Of a DNA stretch of 64,000 bases, positions 19,101 through 30,600 are shown in pieces. The stretch covers positions 5,271,501 to 5,335,500 of the forward strand of contig JAPNXP010000013.1 of assembly GCA_028753945.1 (NCBI GenBank), in the 5' to 3' direction. A program made the translations under genes and the position numbers. The stretch is from Hexactinellida sp. DTS-2022 (taxonomy: Eukaryota; Porifera; Hexactinellida). How positions within the stretch are numbered: the stretch's first letter is position 1; each line of letters starts with the position of its first letter. The notes beneath the pieces are model-generated. The model searched no databases and had not been told where the DNA came from. It was given only the letters and a program-made list of their open reading frames with translations.

Positions 19101-20725
19101 TCAGTCTCTCTCTGACCCTAAATACCCGCTCCACCTAACGTTTATGAACCGAACAGAGCCGCTAGCATCCATGGTCCCGTACAGCAGATTCTTGTTGGAC
19201 TTGTTGACCACTCTCCCTCCACCAATCAGATCTCTGGGCTCGAATGGCGCGCTTATGTCCTTGACAACCACGATATGCGTGGAATGCACTTTAGTCGGAT
19301 CGTCAGGGTACGCCAAATAGTCCCCTCCGAATTTGGACCCCTCGGTCAGGTAGTACCCCTCTCTCCAAAGAGCCTTGTACACCTATATATATAGTTCCGG
19401 TTACAAGGTACCTATACACAGGGATGGATCCACCGGGGGGGTTCAGGGGGGTTGCACCCCCCCCAAAATGGCTCAGGGGGAGTGCGAACCCCCCCCCCAG
19501 TGGCGTATCTAGGGGGGATTTGGGTGTTCAAACACCCCCATCATAACTAGTTTCCAAAAGGGATATGTTGTTATTTATAATGCCTAAACATCTAAACACC
19601 TTTGGTACAACTGCACAATATTACACTCCTCCTACTATGTGACATGAATAGCTGTACATCGATGTTTGAGCGTCTAAGATTCAAAAAAATTCCGGGGGGG
19701 TGTCCCCAAGATCCCCCCCCCCCTTACCGTTGCTCGCTTCGCCCGCTCCAAAGCGACCCCTCACGATAATCCTGGATACGCCACTGCCCACCCCGCCCAA
19801 GAATATGATAATATAATCGAAAATTATATCTAGGGACTGGCACAATTTCCGAGATTGGTTAAGAGAAATATATGAGATTTCTCTTCCCTATCTTTTCTGT
19901 GAGTACTGTTGGGAACGTTGTATATCAAATATCAGGAAAAATCGTTAACTATTGATTCATTGTGATTGTTGGTTAATTGATAGTTTAATTAATTAATTAT
20001 TAATTTATAGTTATGTATGAATTTAGAATAGATTTCTTTGACGTATATTAAATATATTTCAACTTTCTTGAAAGCTTCTTTCTCATTGCAGTTCTTAAAA
20101 AAAGAACCTCCAAATACTGGCTCATTTGACCCGCGGGCGCTTCCTACGGCGTCTACAATTCAAAGGCCCAACCCTGGGCATTGCACCCCCCCAGATATTT
20201 TGTGCTGGATCCATCCCTGCCTATACACCTGTTGAATATGGAACCAAGCTCTCTATAAGGAACTATGGTGTTCCTATAGGAGATTATAGTGGAATTGTTG
20301 TTGCTGTTGTTGTTGTTGTTAGAACAATTTTCAACCAATGTGTGACAGAAATCCTATTTATACAACAAACATGTCTAAAAGCGTGACATAGCAAGGTGTC
20401 TAATTCCTATAATAGGGTTACGTACTGCATATCGTATCTTCTCTTTTGCCGTGTTTGGGAAGTGCCACTCTCCACTTAGCTCTGCCACTTGCAGCTCCCT
20501 CAGGAGCGACACCTCTTCGCGCATGAGGAGAAGTGGCAGCCCCAGGTGTCGCTGCTGGTGTGGCACGATCGGGTGGCAGCCCGCCATGCCACCCGTGACG
20601 TGGTACTCTGTGCGAAGCGACACAATTGTGTCTCTATCGAATGCCACAACTCCGAATGGCATTCTTGTGAGCTTAAACTTAACACCTCTATCGGGAAGTG
20701 GCTCAAATGTGTCCGCAGAGGCCAT
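19101..20725 (-). CDS. TSEN34: tRNA-splicing endonuclease subunit Sen34
   Basis: Two exons: 20725-20426 and 19382-19101 (193 aa, phase 0 junction giving KIRYAVYKALW). Sen34 is one of the two catalytic subunits of the tRNA intron endonuclease and cuts the 3' splice site of pre-tRNAs. The N-terminal fold has the family segment RHLGLPLLLMREE. The catalytic domain contains GYYLTEGSKFGGDYLAYP, then the His-containing stretch KVHSTH and a Lys in NKSNKNLLY, corresponding to the Tyr/His/Lys triad. It is shorter than human TSEN34 (310 aa) because the variable linker between the two domains is nearly absent. The 1043-bp intron (19383-20425) holds a hAT element nested in another. It lies 212 bp downstream of a coiled-coil gene on the same strand. 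Confidence 0.92.
19411..20227. mobile_element. hAT-like element (801 bp) in TSEN34 intron, carrying a nested element
   Basis: Element 19419-20219 has termini CAGGGATGGATCC and GGATCCATCCCTG, flanked by a perfect 8-bp target duplication CCTATACA (19411-19418 and 20220-20227). A run of G/C lies just inside the left end, as in the copy at 8404. A second hAT-like element is inserted at 19498-19786. Confidence 0.93.
19498..19786. mobile_element. Nested hAT-like MITE (289 bp)
   Basis: Termini CAGTGGCGTATCTAGG and CCTGGATACGCCACTG are near-perfect inverted repeats of the widespread hAT CAGTGGCG type. The flanking 8-mers are C-rich and match at seven of eight positions (CCCCCCCC and CCCACCCC), so the target duplication is probable but not clean. 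It lies entirely inside the 801-bp element. Confidence 0.88.
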
Positions 20726-20742
20726 AAGTCTATTTTTAGCAT

Positions 20743-20818
20743 AGATCCAATTATAAAGTTAATTCCAATTATAAAGTTAGTTCCAATTATAAAGTTAGTT
20801 CCAATTAGAAAGTTTTTT
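20743..20818. repeat. 18-bp tandem repeat upstream of TSEN34
   Basis: About four copies of TTCCAATTATAAAGTTAG directly upstream of the TSEN34 ATG on its 5' side. The unit contains the recurrent word AGTTCCAATT. It may be promoter-associated, but nothing proves this. Confidence 0.8.
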
Positions 20819-20937
20819 CTGTTTCTAATTTCCTTTAATAATTTCAAACAACAGCAAGTTTGTTTATACACACAATTTACAAATAGTTATAAGAACATAA
20901 TTTACTTTGTGGCTCTATAAACATATTTAACACCTAT

Positions 20938-22062
20938 TTATACCTCTTCAGTTCCATTAAGCATTCCATTCGTGCCACCTGGTAACTGGTGCCTTCGCAA
21001 TAGGAATATACTGTCTTTGCATGTCTCGTGTTCTAGTATCAAATCCCGAATGGTTGTCTCTGTGGTTTTGAGGTGTGAATTAATGTCCCCTTGTGTCGCC
21101 ATCCCTTTAAGCTGTGCCACTTTAGCGAGTATGTCGGTGGTGCTAACTAACCCCACTACATACGGTCTGCTGCCACTTTGTGCCACTTTTCGTGGTTCCA
21201 ACACCTCTCCTGTTTCTAAAAACTCTACTTTTTCTTGCAGCTGTTCCAGTTTGGCCTTGAGGTCCAGAATCTCGATATCCCGCTCGGTTAGTTTCAGTTT
21301 CAGTTCCATATTATCTCCGTTTGTGGCGCTCTCCTTTTCGCGACTCGCCCCGAGGTCCTCTTGTGCCACTTGGGACACATTCCGGAATTTCTCCACTTCG
21401 ATTCTCAGCACGGTGTTTTCGTATATCATCTGTTTGGTGGCACTCTTTGACACCTTTAGTTCCAGTTCTGTTGCTTCCAGCCTGCTTAGCAAGGCGCCAC
21501 ATTCCGCCACTTGTCTCACCACTTCGCTCTCGGTTTGTGCCACTTTTCCCAACAGCTGTTCCCGCTCTCGGATTATGTCGCTGTGTCGCGAGTGCATCTC
21601 GCGAATACATTTGTTGTTGTTTTCTATTTTGGTCCGCAACAAAACGCCCTCCTCTTTGGCGCCATTTTCGAGGGAGCTTGTCAGCATTCCTTTCATCCCA
21701 TCGCGTATCATGGCAACGGCTTCATTCAGGAACTCTGCGATCTGATTGGCCCGCCGGTCGGTTAAAGTGGCGCCTATTCCTGGGACACTTAGTGTCTCGT
21801 TGACACCTATTTCCGCAGGTGGCAGAATCAAACTCGGCAGCGAGCTGATCCCTCTCTGCTCCCCCAGGCTGAGCGTGCCACTTGTGCCACCTGTGCCACT
21901 TTGCGACACCTCAAGTGTGAAATTAGGATTGCTATACACGAGCCCTGCCCCTCCACTTTCTGTCTTCCCCCCCGACGCTTCTGGCGGCTTGGAATGTGCC
22001 AGTTTAGCCGCCACATTCGCAAGCCCGGACACATCTGTAAGAGCAGCTCTCAGTCTATCCAT
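20938..22062 (-). CDS. Coiled-coil protein of unknown function
   Basis: Single-exon ORF of 374 aa. The first 100 residues are low-complexity (Gly, Ser, Thr) with short hydrophobic patches. From about 105 to 290 there are long amphipathic heptads (for example LERDIEILDLK-like segments, EQLQEKVEFLE) predicting a coiled coil. A shorter helical part follows to about 355. No catalytic motif, signal peptide or membrane segment is visible and I do not recognise the family. Its codons are rich in TGCCAC/GTGGCA words, like several neighbours. It ends 212 bp before TSEN34 on the same strand. The ATG at 22062 opens an uninterrupted frame. Confidence 0.7.
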   Translation of the reverse strand: MDRLRAALTDVSGLANVAAKLAHSKPPEASGGKTESGGAGLVYSNPNFTLEVSQSGTGGTSGTLSLGEQRGISSLPSLILPPAEIGVNETLSVPGIGATLTDRRANQIAEFLNEAVAMIRDGMKGMLTSSLENGAKEEGVLLRTKIENNNKCIREMHSRHSDIIREREQLLGKVAQTESEVVRQVAECGALLSRLEATELELKVSKSATKQMIYENTVLRIEVEKFRNVSQVAQEDLGASREKESATNGDNMELKLKLTERDIEILDLKAKLEQLQEKVEFLETGEVLEPRKVAQSGSRPYVVGLVSTTDILAKVAQLKGMATQGDINSHLKTTETTIRDLILEHETCKDSIFLLRRHQLPGGTNGMLNGTEEV

Positions 22063-22384
22063 AATATTAGTTTCAGTTCCAGAAAGCCTATTTAACCAGT
22101 TGCTTTATATGAGTAGTCACGTGTGTATTAATTTAATGCTGATGGTAGATTAGCTCAGAATAGTGTTATATCTTGTTGTTGTTGTTGTTGTCATTATAGC
22201 TAAGCAAGATTGTGTGCTAATTAGTTGTTTACGTATCACTTGTATACATATTTGTCAGACGTTATACTCCTACACACATGTCCATATATGGAAGTATATT
22301 AGTCCATATATGTTACAGGGAATTTGATACATTATGAATACAATACGAGACCGTTAGTTAATACATGATGGTTGTTAGTTAGCT
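22063..22384. other. Divergent intergenic region: coiled-coil gene and ACADVL
   Basis: 322 bp between the starts of two divergently transcribed genes; it presumably contains both promoters. It holds a (GTT)6 tract and a short inverted CCATATATGG-type motif near 22290-22305. No coding exon was seen. Confidence 0.5.
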
Positions 22385-25300
22385 ATGAGATCACTATCAC
22401 GAATCCACTTAACACTTCGCGGTGCCACCTGTGCCACCCGACACCTCGTACGCTGCCAATCGACTGAAACTAGAACTGAAACTAACTCCTCAGAAAGCAG
22501 ATCATTTGTATCAGGTAGGATATACAGTACTGACAATAATATTAAATTAATATGTATCACTATAAGTTTATAACACTACTGTTATACCACGCATTATTAA
22601 TAGTACTGTTGCATGTCAGTACAATAGAACCTGCATAATCCGGAATTCAGCAGAACCTACACTTTTCCTTATCCCAATGAGCGTCGGATTATGCATAATA
22701 GTCTTCATAATCCGACACTAGATTCCGGTTATAAGAACACCGGTTATAAGAACATTCTACTGGAAAACAGTTGCCATATATCCTATATACTTTATGCCGG
22801 TTATAAGAACATTATATGCGGTTCTCGACGATGTTCTTATAACGACACCACTATATACACATTCCATCCGCCCGCTGCCGTATCTAGGTATATTCACGGG
22901 GCAGCTGCACACGGATCAGCTGTTCCCCTACCCCGACTCCCTCTCAGCTGACCAGCTAGAGACGCTCCGTCTGTATGTGGCCCCCACCGACCGGATGTTC
23001 CTCCAGGAGTTTGACACCTCTAAGTACGACGAGCAGGCCTTTGTGGACCCGGACATGATGGCGCGTGCCAAGGCCCAGGGGGCGTTCGGTCTGCAGATCC
23101 CGGAGCGGTACGGGGGCCTGGGGCTGAATAACACGCAGTACTGTCGAATGACGGAGATAATGGGGAGGTACGATCTGGGGTTTGGCATCGTACTGGGGGC
23201 ACACCAGTCCATCGGGCTCAAAGGTAACAGGGTTCTTATTGGAACTAACTTCCTATAGTTAAGGGGGTTATACTTATGTAGGGTATACTCTGTTAGTAGT
23301 GACAGATCTCACGCCTATTAAGCAAGTTTATAAGCAGTATGTATTTCTATGTAGAGTAAACTCGGTTAGTACGTACTTATTCCATTCCCTAAGTGGTACG
23401 TTATAACAAAGTATGTCCTATGCATGGGCGGCGCGGCCGCACCCCGCACTGGTGATTCACTCGCGTGCCCCTCAACCGATTACAAAGAATTTAGGTAGGG
23501 GTCCGGGGGCTTCCAAAAAAGGTGGGCCCCTAAAAGGTCGATCACCCGGGGGCCCCCAAAAGCCGCGCCGCCTCTGGTCCTATGGTTCCATATATACCCT
23601 CCCTTATGCAACTACTACTACGGTCCCCTCCCATACATCCCTAGGTATAATCCTGTACGGCAGCGAGTCCCAGAAGGCCCGGTACCTGCCTAAGCTGGCT
23701 TCTGGGGAGCAGATGGCTGCCTACTGTCTGACGGAGCCAGCCTCCGGCAGCGACGCATTCTCTATAAGGACCCGCGCAGAGCTTAGCCCCGATGGGAAGA
23801 CATATCTGCTAAATGGAGGTAAGGGCGCTAGTAACCTAACTAGCTAGCTGACTGACTAGCTAACTAGCTGATTAAGTGACTAACTAGCTAGCTGATTAAG
23901 TGACTAACTAGCTAGCTAGCTAGTAAACAAACTGACTAGTGAACAAACAAACTTACTAACTAACTAACTACCTAGTAAACAAACAAACTTACTAACTAAC
24001 TAACTACCTAGTAAACAAACAAACTTACTGACAAACTAACTACCTAGTAAACAAACAAACTTACTAACTAACTAGTGAACAAACAAACTTACCAGTAACC
24101 TAATAAACAAACTAACTAACAATCGAATAAACAAACAAATAAAGATACTGACTAACTAGCTAGTAAATATACTAACTAACATCTAACTAACAAACTACAT
24201 AGTACAACATACACCAATTGTTGTTGTTGTTGTTTACGTAGGCAAGATATGGATATCAAACGGAGGTGTGGCTGACATATTCACTGTGTTCGCCAAGACG
24301 CGGGTCCGGGACGGGAGCGGGGCGACTAAGGACCGGATATCCGCCTTTATAGTGGAGCGGGCGTTTGGAGGCGTCACGCACGGACAGCCCGAGAAGAAGA
24401 TGGGCATCAGGTGCAGCAATACCGCAGAAGTGCACTTCGATAATGTCAAGGTAGAGATAGTTATAGGTGTTATAAACAGGAACTAAGCTCTGTTATATAC
24501 CGGAACTAAGGTATAGGTGTTATAAACAGGAACTAAGCTCTGGTATAAGCTATAGAGAGCTTTTAAAATTAAATATAACTACAGTAGAATTGCTTTATAG
24601 CAACTTTCTATTAGCAACTTATTTTAAGTTCCCAAGCGAGCTTTTAATGTTATTTCTGTTCCTATAATAGCAACTAAATTTCATGCAAAATGCGAGTTGC
24701 TAATAAAGCAATTCACTGTATAAGATAAGTAATAATATTATAAAGCGAACTATTCTATATTGTGATAAATTATATCTACAGGTGAGTTTATACAATGGAA
24801 TTTTAAGGTCTTATAATGTGAAACTCTACAGATCATTTGTATAAGTATGTCAACTACAGGTGTTACAAACCGGAACTACGTGTGTCTAGGTTCCGGTAGA
24901 GAACAGACTGCTGGAGGAGGGGGACGGCTTTAAGGTGGCTATGAATATCCTGAACAACGGCAGGTTCGGCATGGCGGGTGCGCTATCCGGCACAATGCGC
25001 ATGCTCATAGAGCGGACAGTGGAGCACGCGAAGGCCCGCAAACAGTTCGGAGACTTCCTCTGCAACTTTGGAGTCATTCAGGAGAAAGTGGCAGATATGG
25101 CACTGCGCCACTATGTAACGGAGTCAATGGCGTATCTGCTCTGTGGGGCCATGGACGCCGGGGTGACCGACTTCCAGCTGGAGGCGGCCATTAGCAAGGT
25201 GTTTGCTAGCGAGGCCGCTTGGTGGGTGGCAGACGAGGCCATACAGGTGCATGGGGGGATGGGGTACATGCGGGAGAGCGGCCTGGAGCGGGTGCTACGG

Positions 25301-25912
25301 GACCTCCGGATATTCCGGATATTCGAGGGGTCAAATGAGGTGTTGCGTCTGTTCGTGGCACTCCAGGGGCTGCAGGGGGCGGGGGGGCGGCTCAGGGGGC
25401 TCGAGAGGGCGATGCGGGAGCCACTCAGACACGCGGGGACACTTCTGGACTTCCTGGGGAGGCGAGTGGGGGTACACGAGGTGTCTGCTAGGGACCTGAT
25501 TGGTCCGCGGGACCATATGGCGCCCCCTCAGCTGGAGAGGGCCATGGAACAGCTGGTGTCCTGTGTTAACCAATTCGGCGTCGCGATTGAGAGACTCCTG
25601 TTAGCACACGGTAAGGCGGTTATACAGGAACAGGTTAAGCTCAGGAAGGTGGCAGAGGCTGCCATTGACACCTATGCCATGGCAGCCGTTATAGCCCGCG
25701 CCACCCGCGCCATTCGGACACACAGCGACACCTGGGAGCACCAAGTGGCACTGGCGACCACTTGGTGCCACGAGGCGCATGCACGGGTGTCGTGGCACCT
25801 GAAGGGGCTCAGGGAAAGTGGCACTCTCGAGATAGACCAGTTGAAAGCTAGGATAGCTAAAGATGTGGTCGAGACGGGCGGCCCCAGGGCGACACATCCG
25901 CTGGGGTTCTGA
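22385..25912 (+). CDS. ACADVL: Very-long-chain acyl-CoA dehydrogenase
   Basis: Five exons: 22385-22514, 22888-23223, 23645-23818, 24242-24450, 24890-25912 (623 aa; phases 1,1,1,0). The enzyme carries out the first step of mitochondrial beta-oxidation of long-chain fatty acids at the inner membrane, passing electrons to ETF through FAD. Exon 1 encodes an Arg/Ser-rich mitochondrial presequence. The domain then begins [16 protein letters not shown], the start typical of VLCAD. Conserved blocks include [38 protein letters not shown]-type NNGRFGMAG and [13 protein letters not shown], whose Glu is the expected catalytic base. The extended C-terminal domain that distinguishes VLCAD/ACAD9 from short acyl-CoA dehydrogenases is present, ending PLGF as in VLCAD. 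Introns carry a hAT MITE and a TA-flanked MITE. Confidence 0.94.
22619..22860. mobile_element. Composite of MITE fragments in ACADVL intron 1
   Basis: 22619-22722 has inverted arms around CATAATCCG and CGGATTATG. 22725-22850 has repeated CCGGTTATAAGAAC arms and the complementary GTTCTTATAAC, the family-D type seen at 37592, 51430 and 56588. The borders are unclear. Confidence 0.6.
23415..23584. mobile_element. Short hAT-like MITE (154 bp) in ACADVL intron 2
   Basis: Element 23423-23576. Termini CATGGGCGGCGCGGC and GCCGCGCCGCCTCTG are inverted repeats with few mismatches. The flanks are a perfect 8-bp duplication GTCCTATG (23415-23422 and 23577-23584). The interior is GC-rich. An ORF across it is intronic noise. 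Confidence 0.92.
23825..24215. repeat. CTAA/AAAC-rich minisatellite in ACADVL intron 3
   Basis: Irregular repeats of ACTAACTAACTACCTAGTAA plus ACAAACAAACTT fill the intron. It ends with (TTG)n then TTTACGTAG, the splice acceptor of exon 4. Confidence 0.85.
24582..24718. mobile_element. TA-flanked MITE, family F, in ACADVL intron 4
   Basis: 137 bp; left CAGTAGAATTGCTTTATAGC, right ...TAATAAAGCAATTCACTG, flanked by TA on both sides. This is a Tc1/mariner-pogo type organisation. Confidence 0.88.
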
Positions 25913-26304
25913 GGTGTTAAGTGGCACCAACCGAGGTGTTAAGTGGCACTGATGCATACAGGTTAATCATGTGTATTCCGTAGATACAGTAGGGGAGATT
26001 GGTATGCTACTCTGTTATTAAATATATTAAGTATATCGGAACCAGGTTTTATCAGGCGCGTATTTTAATGGAAACTTTATAGGCGCGAAAATGTGTAATT
26101 TAGGCGCCAGAAATTTGCTTGTATTAAACCCAATTGGAAATACAGTATATGGCAACCCTTTTCCAGTGAATGTTCTTATAACCGGCATCTACTGTACTCT
26201 GTCACACATTAGTTTGACCGCTACTAATATCGAACTAACACCTCTATAAACAGGAACTTAATATGGAACTATCTATTAACAGTATCATAGTTAGTTCCAA
26301 TAGC
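25913..26304. other. Intergenic ACADVL to Rab-like 3
   Basis: Contains one arm of a family-D MITE ending near 26197 (CTTATAACCGGCATCTACTG, preceded by a partly matching left half from about 26127). The rest is AT-rich, with the recurrent word GGAACTAACACCTCT before the next gene. Confidence 0.5.
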
Positions 26305-27235
26305 ATGGCTAGTCGAGGAGACCGGAAGCGCTCCACCAAACAGAGCCCCGTAATAGCGGCGCCCTGCACGCTTAAGCTGCTTATGATTGGGAACCTGCAC
26401 ACGGGGAAGAGTTCCCTGGTTCGTGACTATTGTTGCAGGGACTCCCCTACGCCCTGTGGGGTAGAGAGTCACTCCATAGGGCTGCTGGACTGTATGGACC
26501 GGACCATGGATCTAAACGGACAGGAGGTTACCCTGGAGATATGGGACACGGCTGGCACTGAGACCTATGACAGCATAACCGCTGCTTATTACAGAGGGGC
26601 GGACGGGGTCTGTCTCACGTACTCGCTTATCGACAATCGGACGTTCGACCTGTTGCCCGTCTGGATGGGACGCATCCAGACGAACACGAAGCTTAATACC
26701 CCCGTCATGCTGTTAGGTAAGGCTGGGACATTAATGTGGAACTAACACCTCTGTATATACTAACTTAATATGAAACTAGAGACAGTAGAGCTTCCTATAA
26801 AAGCCCATACAAAATAAGCAAAAAATTTGTTAACGCAAAAATTCAGAATCTATACACTCCCTAAGTCACTATTTTTTACCATTTCGTATTACAAAAGATT
26901 GTCTGTCACACATTAGTTAACCCTGACCCTTGGTAGCATTTGACCGCTACTAATATGGAACTAACACCTCTGTATATGCCACTTAATATGGAACTAACGC
27001 CTCTGTAGGCACGAAGTCTGACCTCGAGGAGAGCAGAGAGGTGGAGAAGATTCGCGCTCAGAGCTACGCGAACGAACAAGACGACATAAAACTGTTCTTT
27101 GAAGTTTCCATTAAAGACAAGGATTCCATCGAAAAGGCGATGCTTGAATTCTCAAAGTATTTAATTAGGAACTACTCCCACGAGGATTCGGGCGGACCAA
27201 TGAAACCGCAGAGCAGCCAGGGCTGTTGTCACTGA
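26305..27235 (+). CDS. Divergent Rab-like small GTPase 3
   Basis: Two exons: 26305-26716 and 27009-27235 (212 aa). An in-frame ATG at 26263 lies inside the repeated non-coding word AATATGGAACTA, so 26305 is preferred. P-loop GNLHTGKSS, WDTAGTE in switch II (Thr instead of the usual Gln before Glu), the guanine motif TKSD (Thr instead of Asn) and EVSIKDKD in place of ETSAK. The C-terminus GCCH has a CC pair suitable for prenylation. Loss of the catalytic Gln and a changed N/TKxD motif suggest slow hydrolysis or altered nucleotide binding. The subfamily cannot be assigned. It is unlike the two Rab-like genes at 11-12.7 kb. Confidence 0.78.
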
Positions 27236-27643
27236 GACATTCCTATGTTACATATTGGTTGCTATGAAGGGAACTATGTTATGCTACTGTTTATAAGTAA
27301 TTAGTTGTATTGAGTGGCAATTTAATTGGAAAAACACATTCCTTGCTAATAATGGCGATATACACACGTGTTAGTTCTTATAGGAACTAATAGTTAGAAT
27401 CAATTTTTAAAGTCCAGTAGAACCTCGTAAGTAGAACACGGTTAATACTAACACAATTTAATTACCCTTCAAAGCCCTTTCAATATAAATGAAATTGGTT
27501 AACACGAATTCCGGACACATTCAGTTGGTTCTTATAGGAACTAACTGCATTAGTAGGTGTTTTGAGGTCCCCTGGTGTTCGTACTAACTCGGTTCTACTG
27601 TAGTTATCTATCTAGGAATAGTACCGTTATAGACAGGTGACAA
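27236..27643. other. Intergenic Rab-like 3 to GUK1, mostly a MITE
   Basis: A family-A MITE occupies 27415-27600 (CAGTAGAACCTCG... to ...CTCGGTTCTACTG, right flank TA), ending only 43 bp before the GUK1 ATG, so it forms part of that promoter or 5' UTR. Confidence 0.75.
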
Positions 27644-30600
27644 ATGGCTCAGCCAATGGTAATATCGGGACCCTCTGGAGTGGGCAAGAGCACCCTCCTA
27701 CTGCGCCTGCTTAAGGAATACCCGGGGCAGTTCGAGTTCTCTGTTTCACGTGAGTTATATGTGATATCCATGGTACGTTATACAGTCAGGTTCTTTATTA
27801 TGAACATTCAAGGGACCAAAAATTGTGTTTTCATAATATAGAGACTTTATAATAAGCGAACTCAACTTAATACAAACCCTATGTAAGTTGTTAAATTGGG
27901 ACCATAGGCTTGTTCATTATAAGCATACCTGACTGTATATGCTATCAATGGTACCTTATAACAAGCTATCTGTAGACACGACCAGAGAGAAGAGAGACAA
28001 AGAGGTGGATGGGAAACGTAAGTATAGTTCCAATTGGAACTATAGATGGACCTAACTATTTATAGTTCCGCTTAGATTACCACTTCGTGAGTCGAGAGGA
28101 ATTCGAGACCGACATAAGAGCAGGGCTATTTATAGAACACACGGAGTACGCGGGGAACCTATACGGCACCAGGTAACCAATCGGATCGCTAGCTATGTGT
28201 TCATGTGTTCTATTTATAGCATCAATGCTGTGGATCTGGTGAGGAAGTCTGGCAAGATTTGTATTCTGGACATAGACTCAGAGGTGAGTATCATCCATAG
28301 TCCAATAACACTATAAGCTGATACAGTAACGTTATAGTAGCTCTGTTAATAGGAACACCAGGGGACCGTCTTAATATGTTCGTATTAACCGGAGTCACTT
28401 GCATGTATTTGTATAGGCTAGGGGAATTAACCTTGTACTCCTTAACCGATATTTCCCTTATCCGTGTTCCTATTAACGAGAGTCTATTGTATTTAGTTTC
28501 AGTTCCATATTAGTATAATATCCAATACATCTCTAACAAGAATATCTATCCTATACTAGCACATAACTCCACAACTAACACATAGTTCCATATACAAGCT
28601 ATAGTTCCATATCGGGTGTCACTGTAGCTTTAGCTTGGCGGGCTCGGTAGTGCGGTATATGATTGAGTCCATGCCCGGGTCCAGGAACCACATGGCCCAG
28701 CTGATTGCGAATAGGCTTATAACGAACAGCAGCACTATTAATAGAATTATAATAAACATGTAGGGGAACTCGACTGTCTTCTCGGTAGCGAATGAGCTCC
28801 TGGCTAAGGTGTTGACGGTGTTGTTTGTGTTGTTGTTTACTTCTGAGAAGGACTTGGTTTGGCGCCTTATTCTGTGGGGACAGCTGACTTGAATTAGTTG
28901 CGTTCTTTCGTTGACTTTGGTTGCCATAGAGCACACAGCGTCCATTCGGGCGGGAATCGATTCCGAATCTTTGTTTAGAATTATTTCCGGGAAATTGAGC
29001 TGTGGAGGTGTTAGAATATGATTAATCAGGTTAGTATAAGCAGAGGTAAATTGACCAATCGGATACCTGGAAGTGTCCCATGTCCTGTGTCTCGAGATGG
29101 CTGTACGCCGCGTTATAAAGGTCGCTCACTGATTGGGCAATCGCGTGTCCGGTCGGATTTGTCCAGGCGAGACTCAATGCGAACACCGCCACTTGTCCCT
29201 GGTACAGCGCCGCGATCTGATTGGTCAGTTCCGGAAGCAGAGCCGAGTACAGATCCACTGCAGCCGACACCTAGCATTCCATTCCGTTGTCATAACAACC
29301 ATACACACAGTATAACCTCGTTAGTAGGAACACCAGGGGACCGTCAAAATGCGACCTTATCCGGAATTCGTATTAACCAATGTCATTTGTATAAAAAGGG
29401 CTTTGAAGGGGACTGAAATAGTGTCCCTACTAACGAGGTTATACTGTATAAGCATTCCTATTCTCCAATCGGTTACCTGTGGAGAGGAGTCCCCATACTT
29501 GAGTCGCAGGTCCTTGAGGGCGCTGAAACTAATCGCGATGAGGTCAGGAATGTTGTCAGCTGTTTCCTTTCTCTCCCGCATACTTTCTATAGTATCCATA
29601 GCAATCAGTATCTCCGTGAAGAATTTCATATCCGCTTTAAACTTTAGGTTGAATGCCACTTCATTTCCGTCCTTGTTCTTAACGAGAATTGTGTCTGATG
29701 ATTTTGAAACTGAAACTGAGTTACCTGTAGACACACAATGTAACACCTTGTGTCTCTGTATTGTTGTTTACTAGTTTGTTTACCTATTTTCAAGCTTTCG
29801 ATTTGTTTAACAACTTGTTCATAGCTCTCTTCGGTATGTTTGTAGTCGGATATTATACTCAGTTTGTTGGTGTCAGAGTTGTAATATCTTTTTATCATCC
29901 TAACACCTTTCGGTCCCGCGGTTGCCACTCTCTCCTCTCCCGATACCGACACCATAAGTGGCTGATGTCCCCCCGCCATCTCTATTATCCTACAGACCAG
30001 GTGTCAATGTGGCACAAGTGGCACAGCTGTCAGAATGTGGCACAAGTGGCACAGCTGTCAAAGTGGCACAAGTGGCACATCTGTGACCTACCGGGATTTG
30101 AGGAGGCTCGGATTGAAGGCTCCGCTCACCCACTCAGCGGCGCTCCTGTCCCTCTCTGCCCGGTATGAAGTGGTCCCCTGGGGTGCAATTAGCCCCCTCT
30201 CCCCCGGCAGCCCCTCTACCGTGAGGAGGGCCAGGGCCCGGGGGCGGGACAGGAAGCTGGTCGAGGTGACACCTCCCCAGGCGAGACCCTGGGAAGGGGC
30301 GAGTCCGAGGAGGTGTGAAAACAGGAGTCCCAGCTGAGAGGGGTCCAGTTTAAGGAGGTGTGAGGGGTCGTTTGTGACCCGCGTGTCCCTGGGGAGGTGC
30401 AGGGCCCGGAAGGAGTCCTCTGTGGTCCCCTGGGGGCGCGTCTGCACCCGGATAATCGGGTCGGTCCCTCCTGACACCTGTGCCAACAGGAGTGACAGGA
30501 ACAGCAACTGGAGATTCCCCATTCTGCTAATATGTATGTTATACTGGGAATACTGTATAACCTCGTTAGTACGAACACGGTTAATAGGAACAAACAGTTC

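Noticed and set aside
23413-23847. ORF of 144 aa starting upstream of ACADVL exon 3
   Set aside because: The first half is intron sequence containing a 154-bp hAT MITE. Only the last third is the true exon.
27644-28283. Reading the first four guanylate kinase exons as a truncated pseudogene
   Set aside because: The missing half is present at 35466-36124 with matching phase and good splice borders, so the gene is complete.
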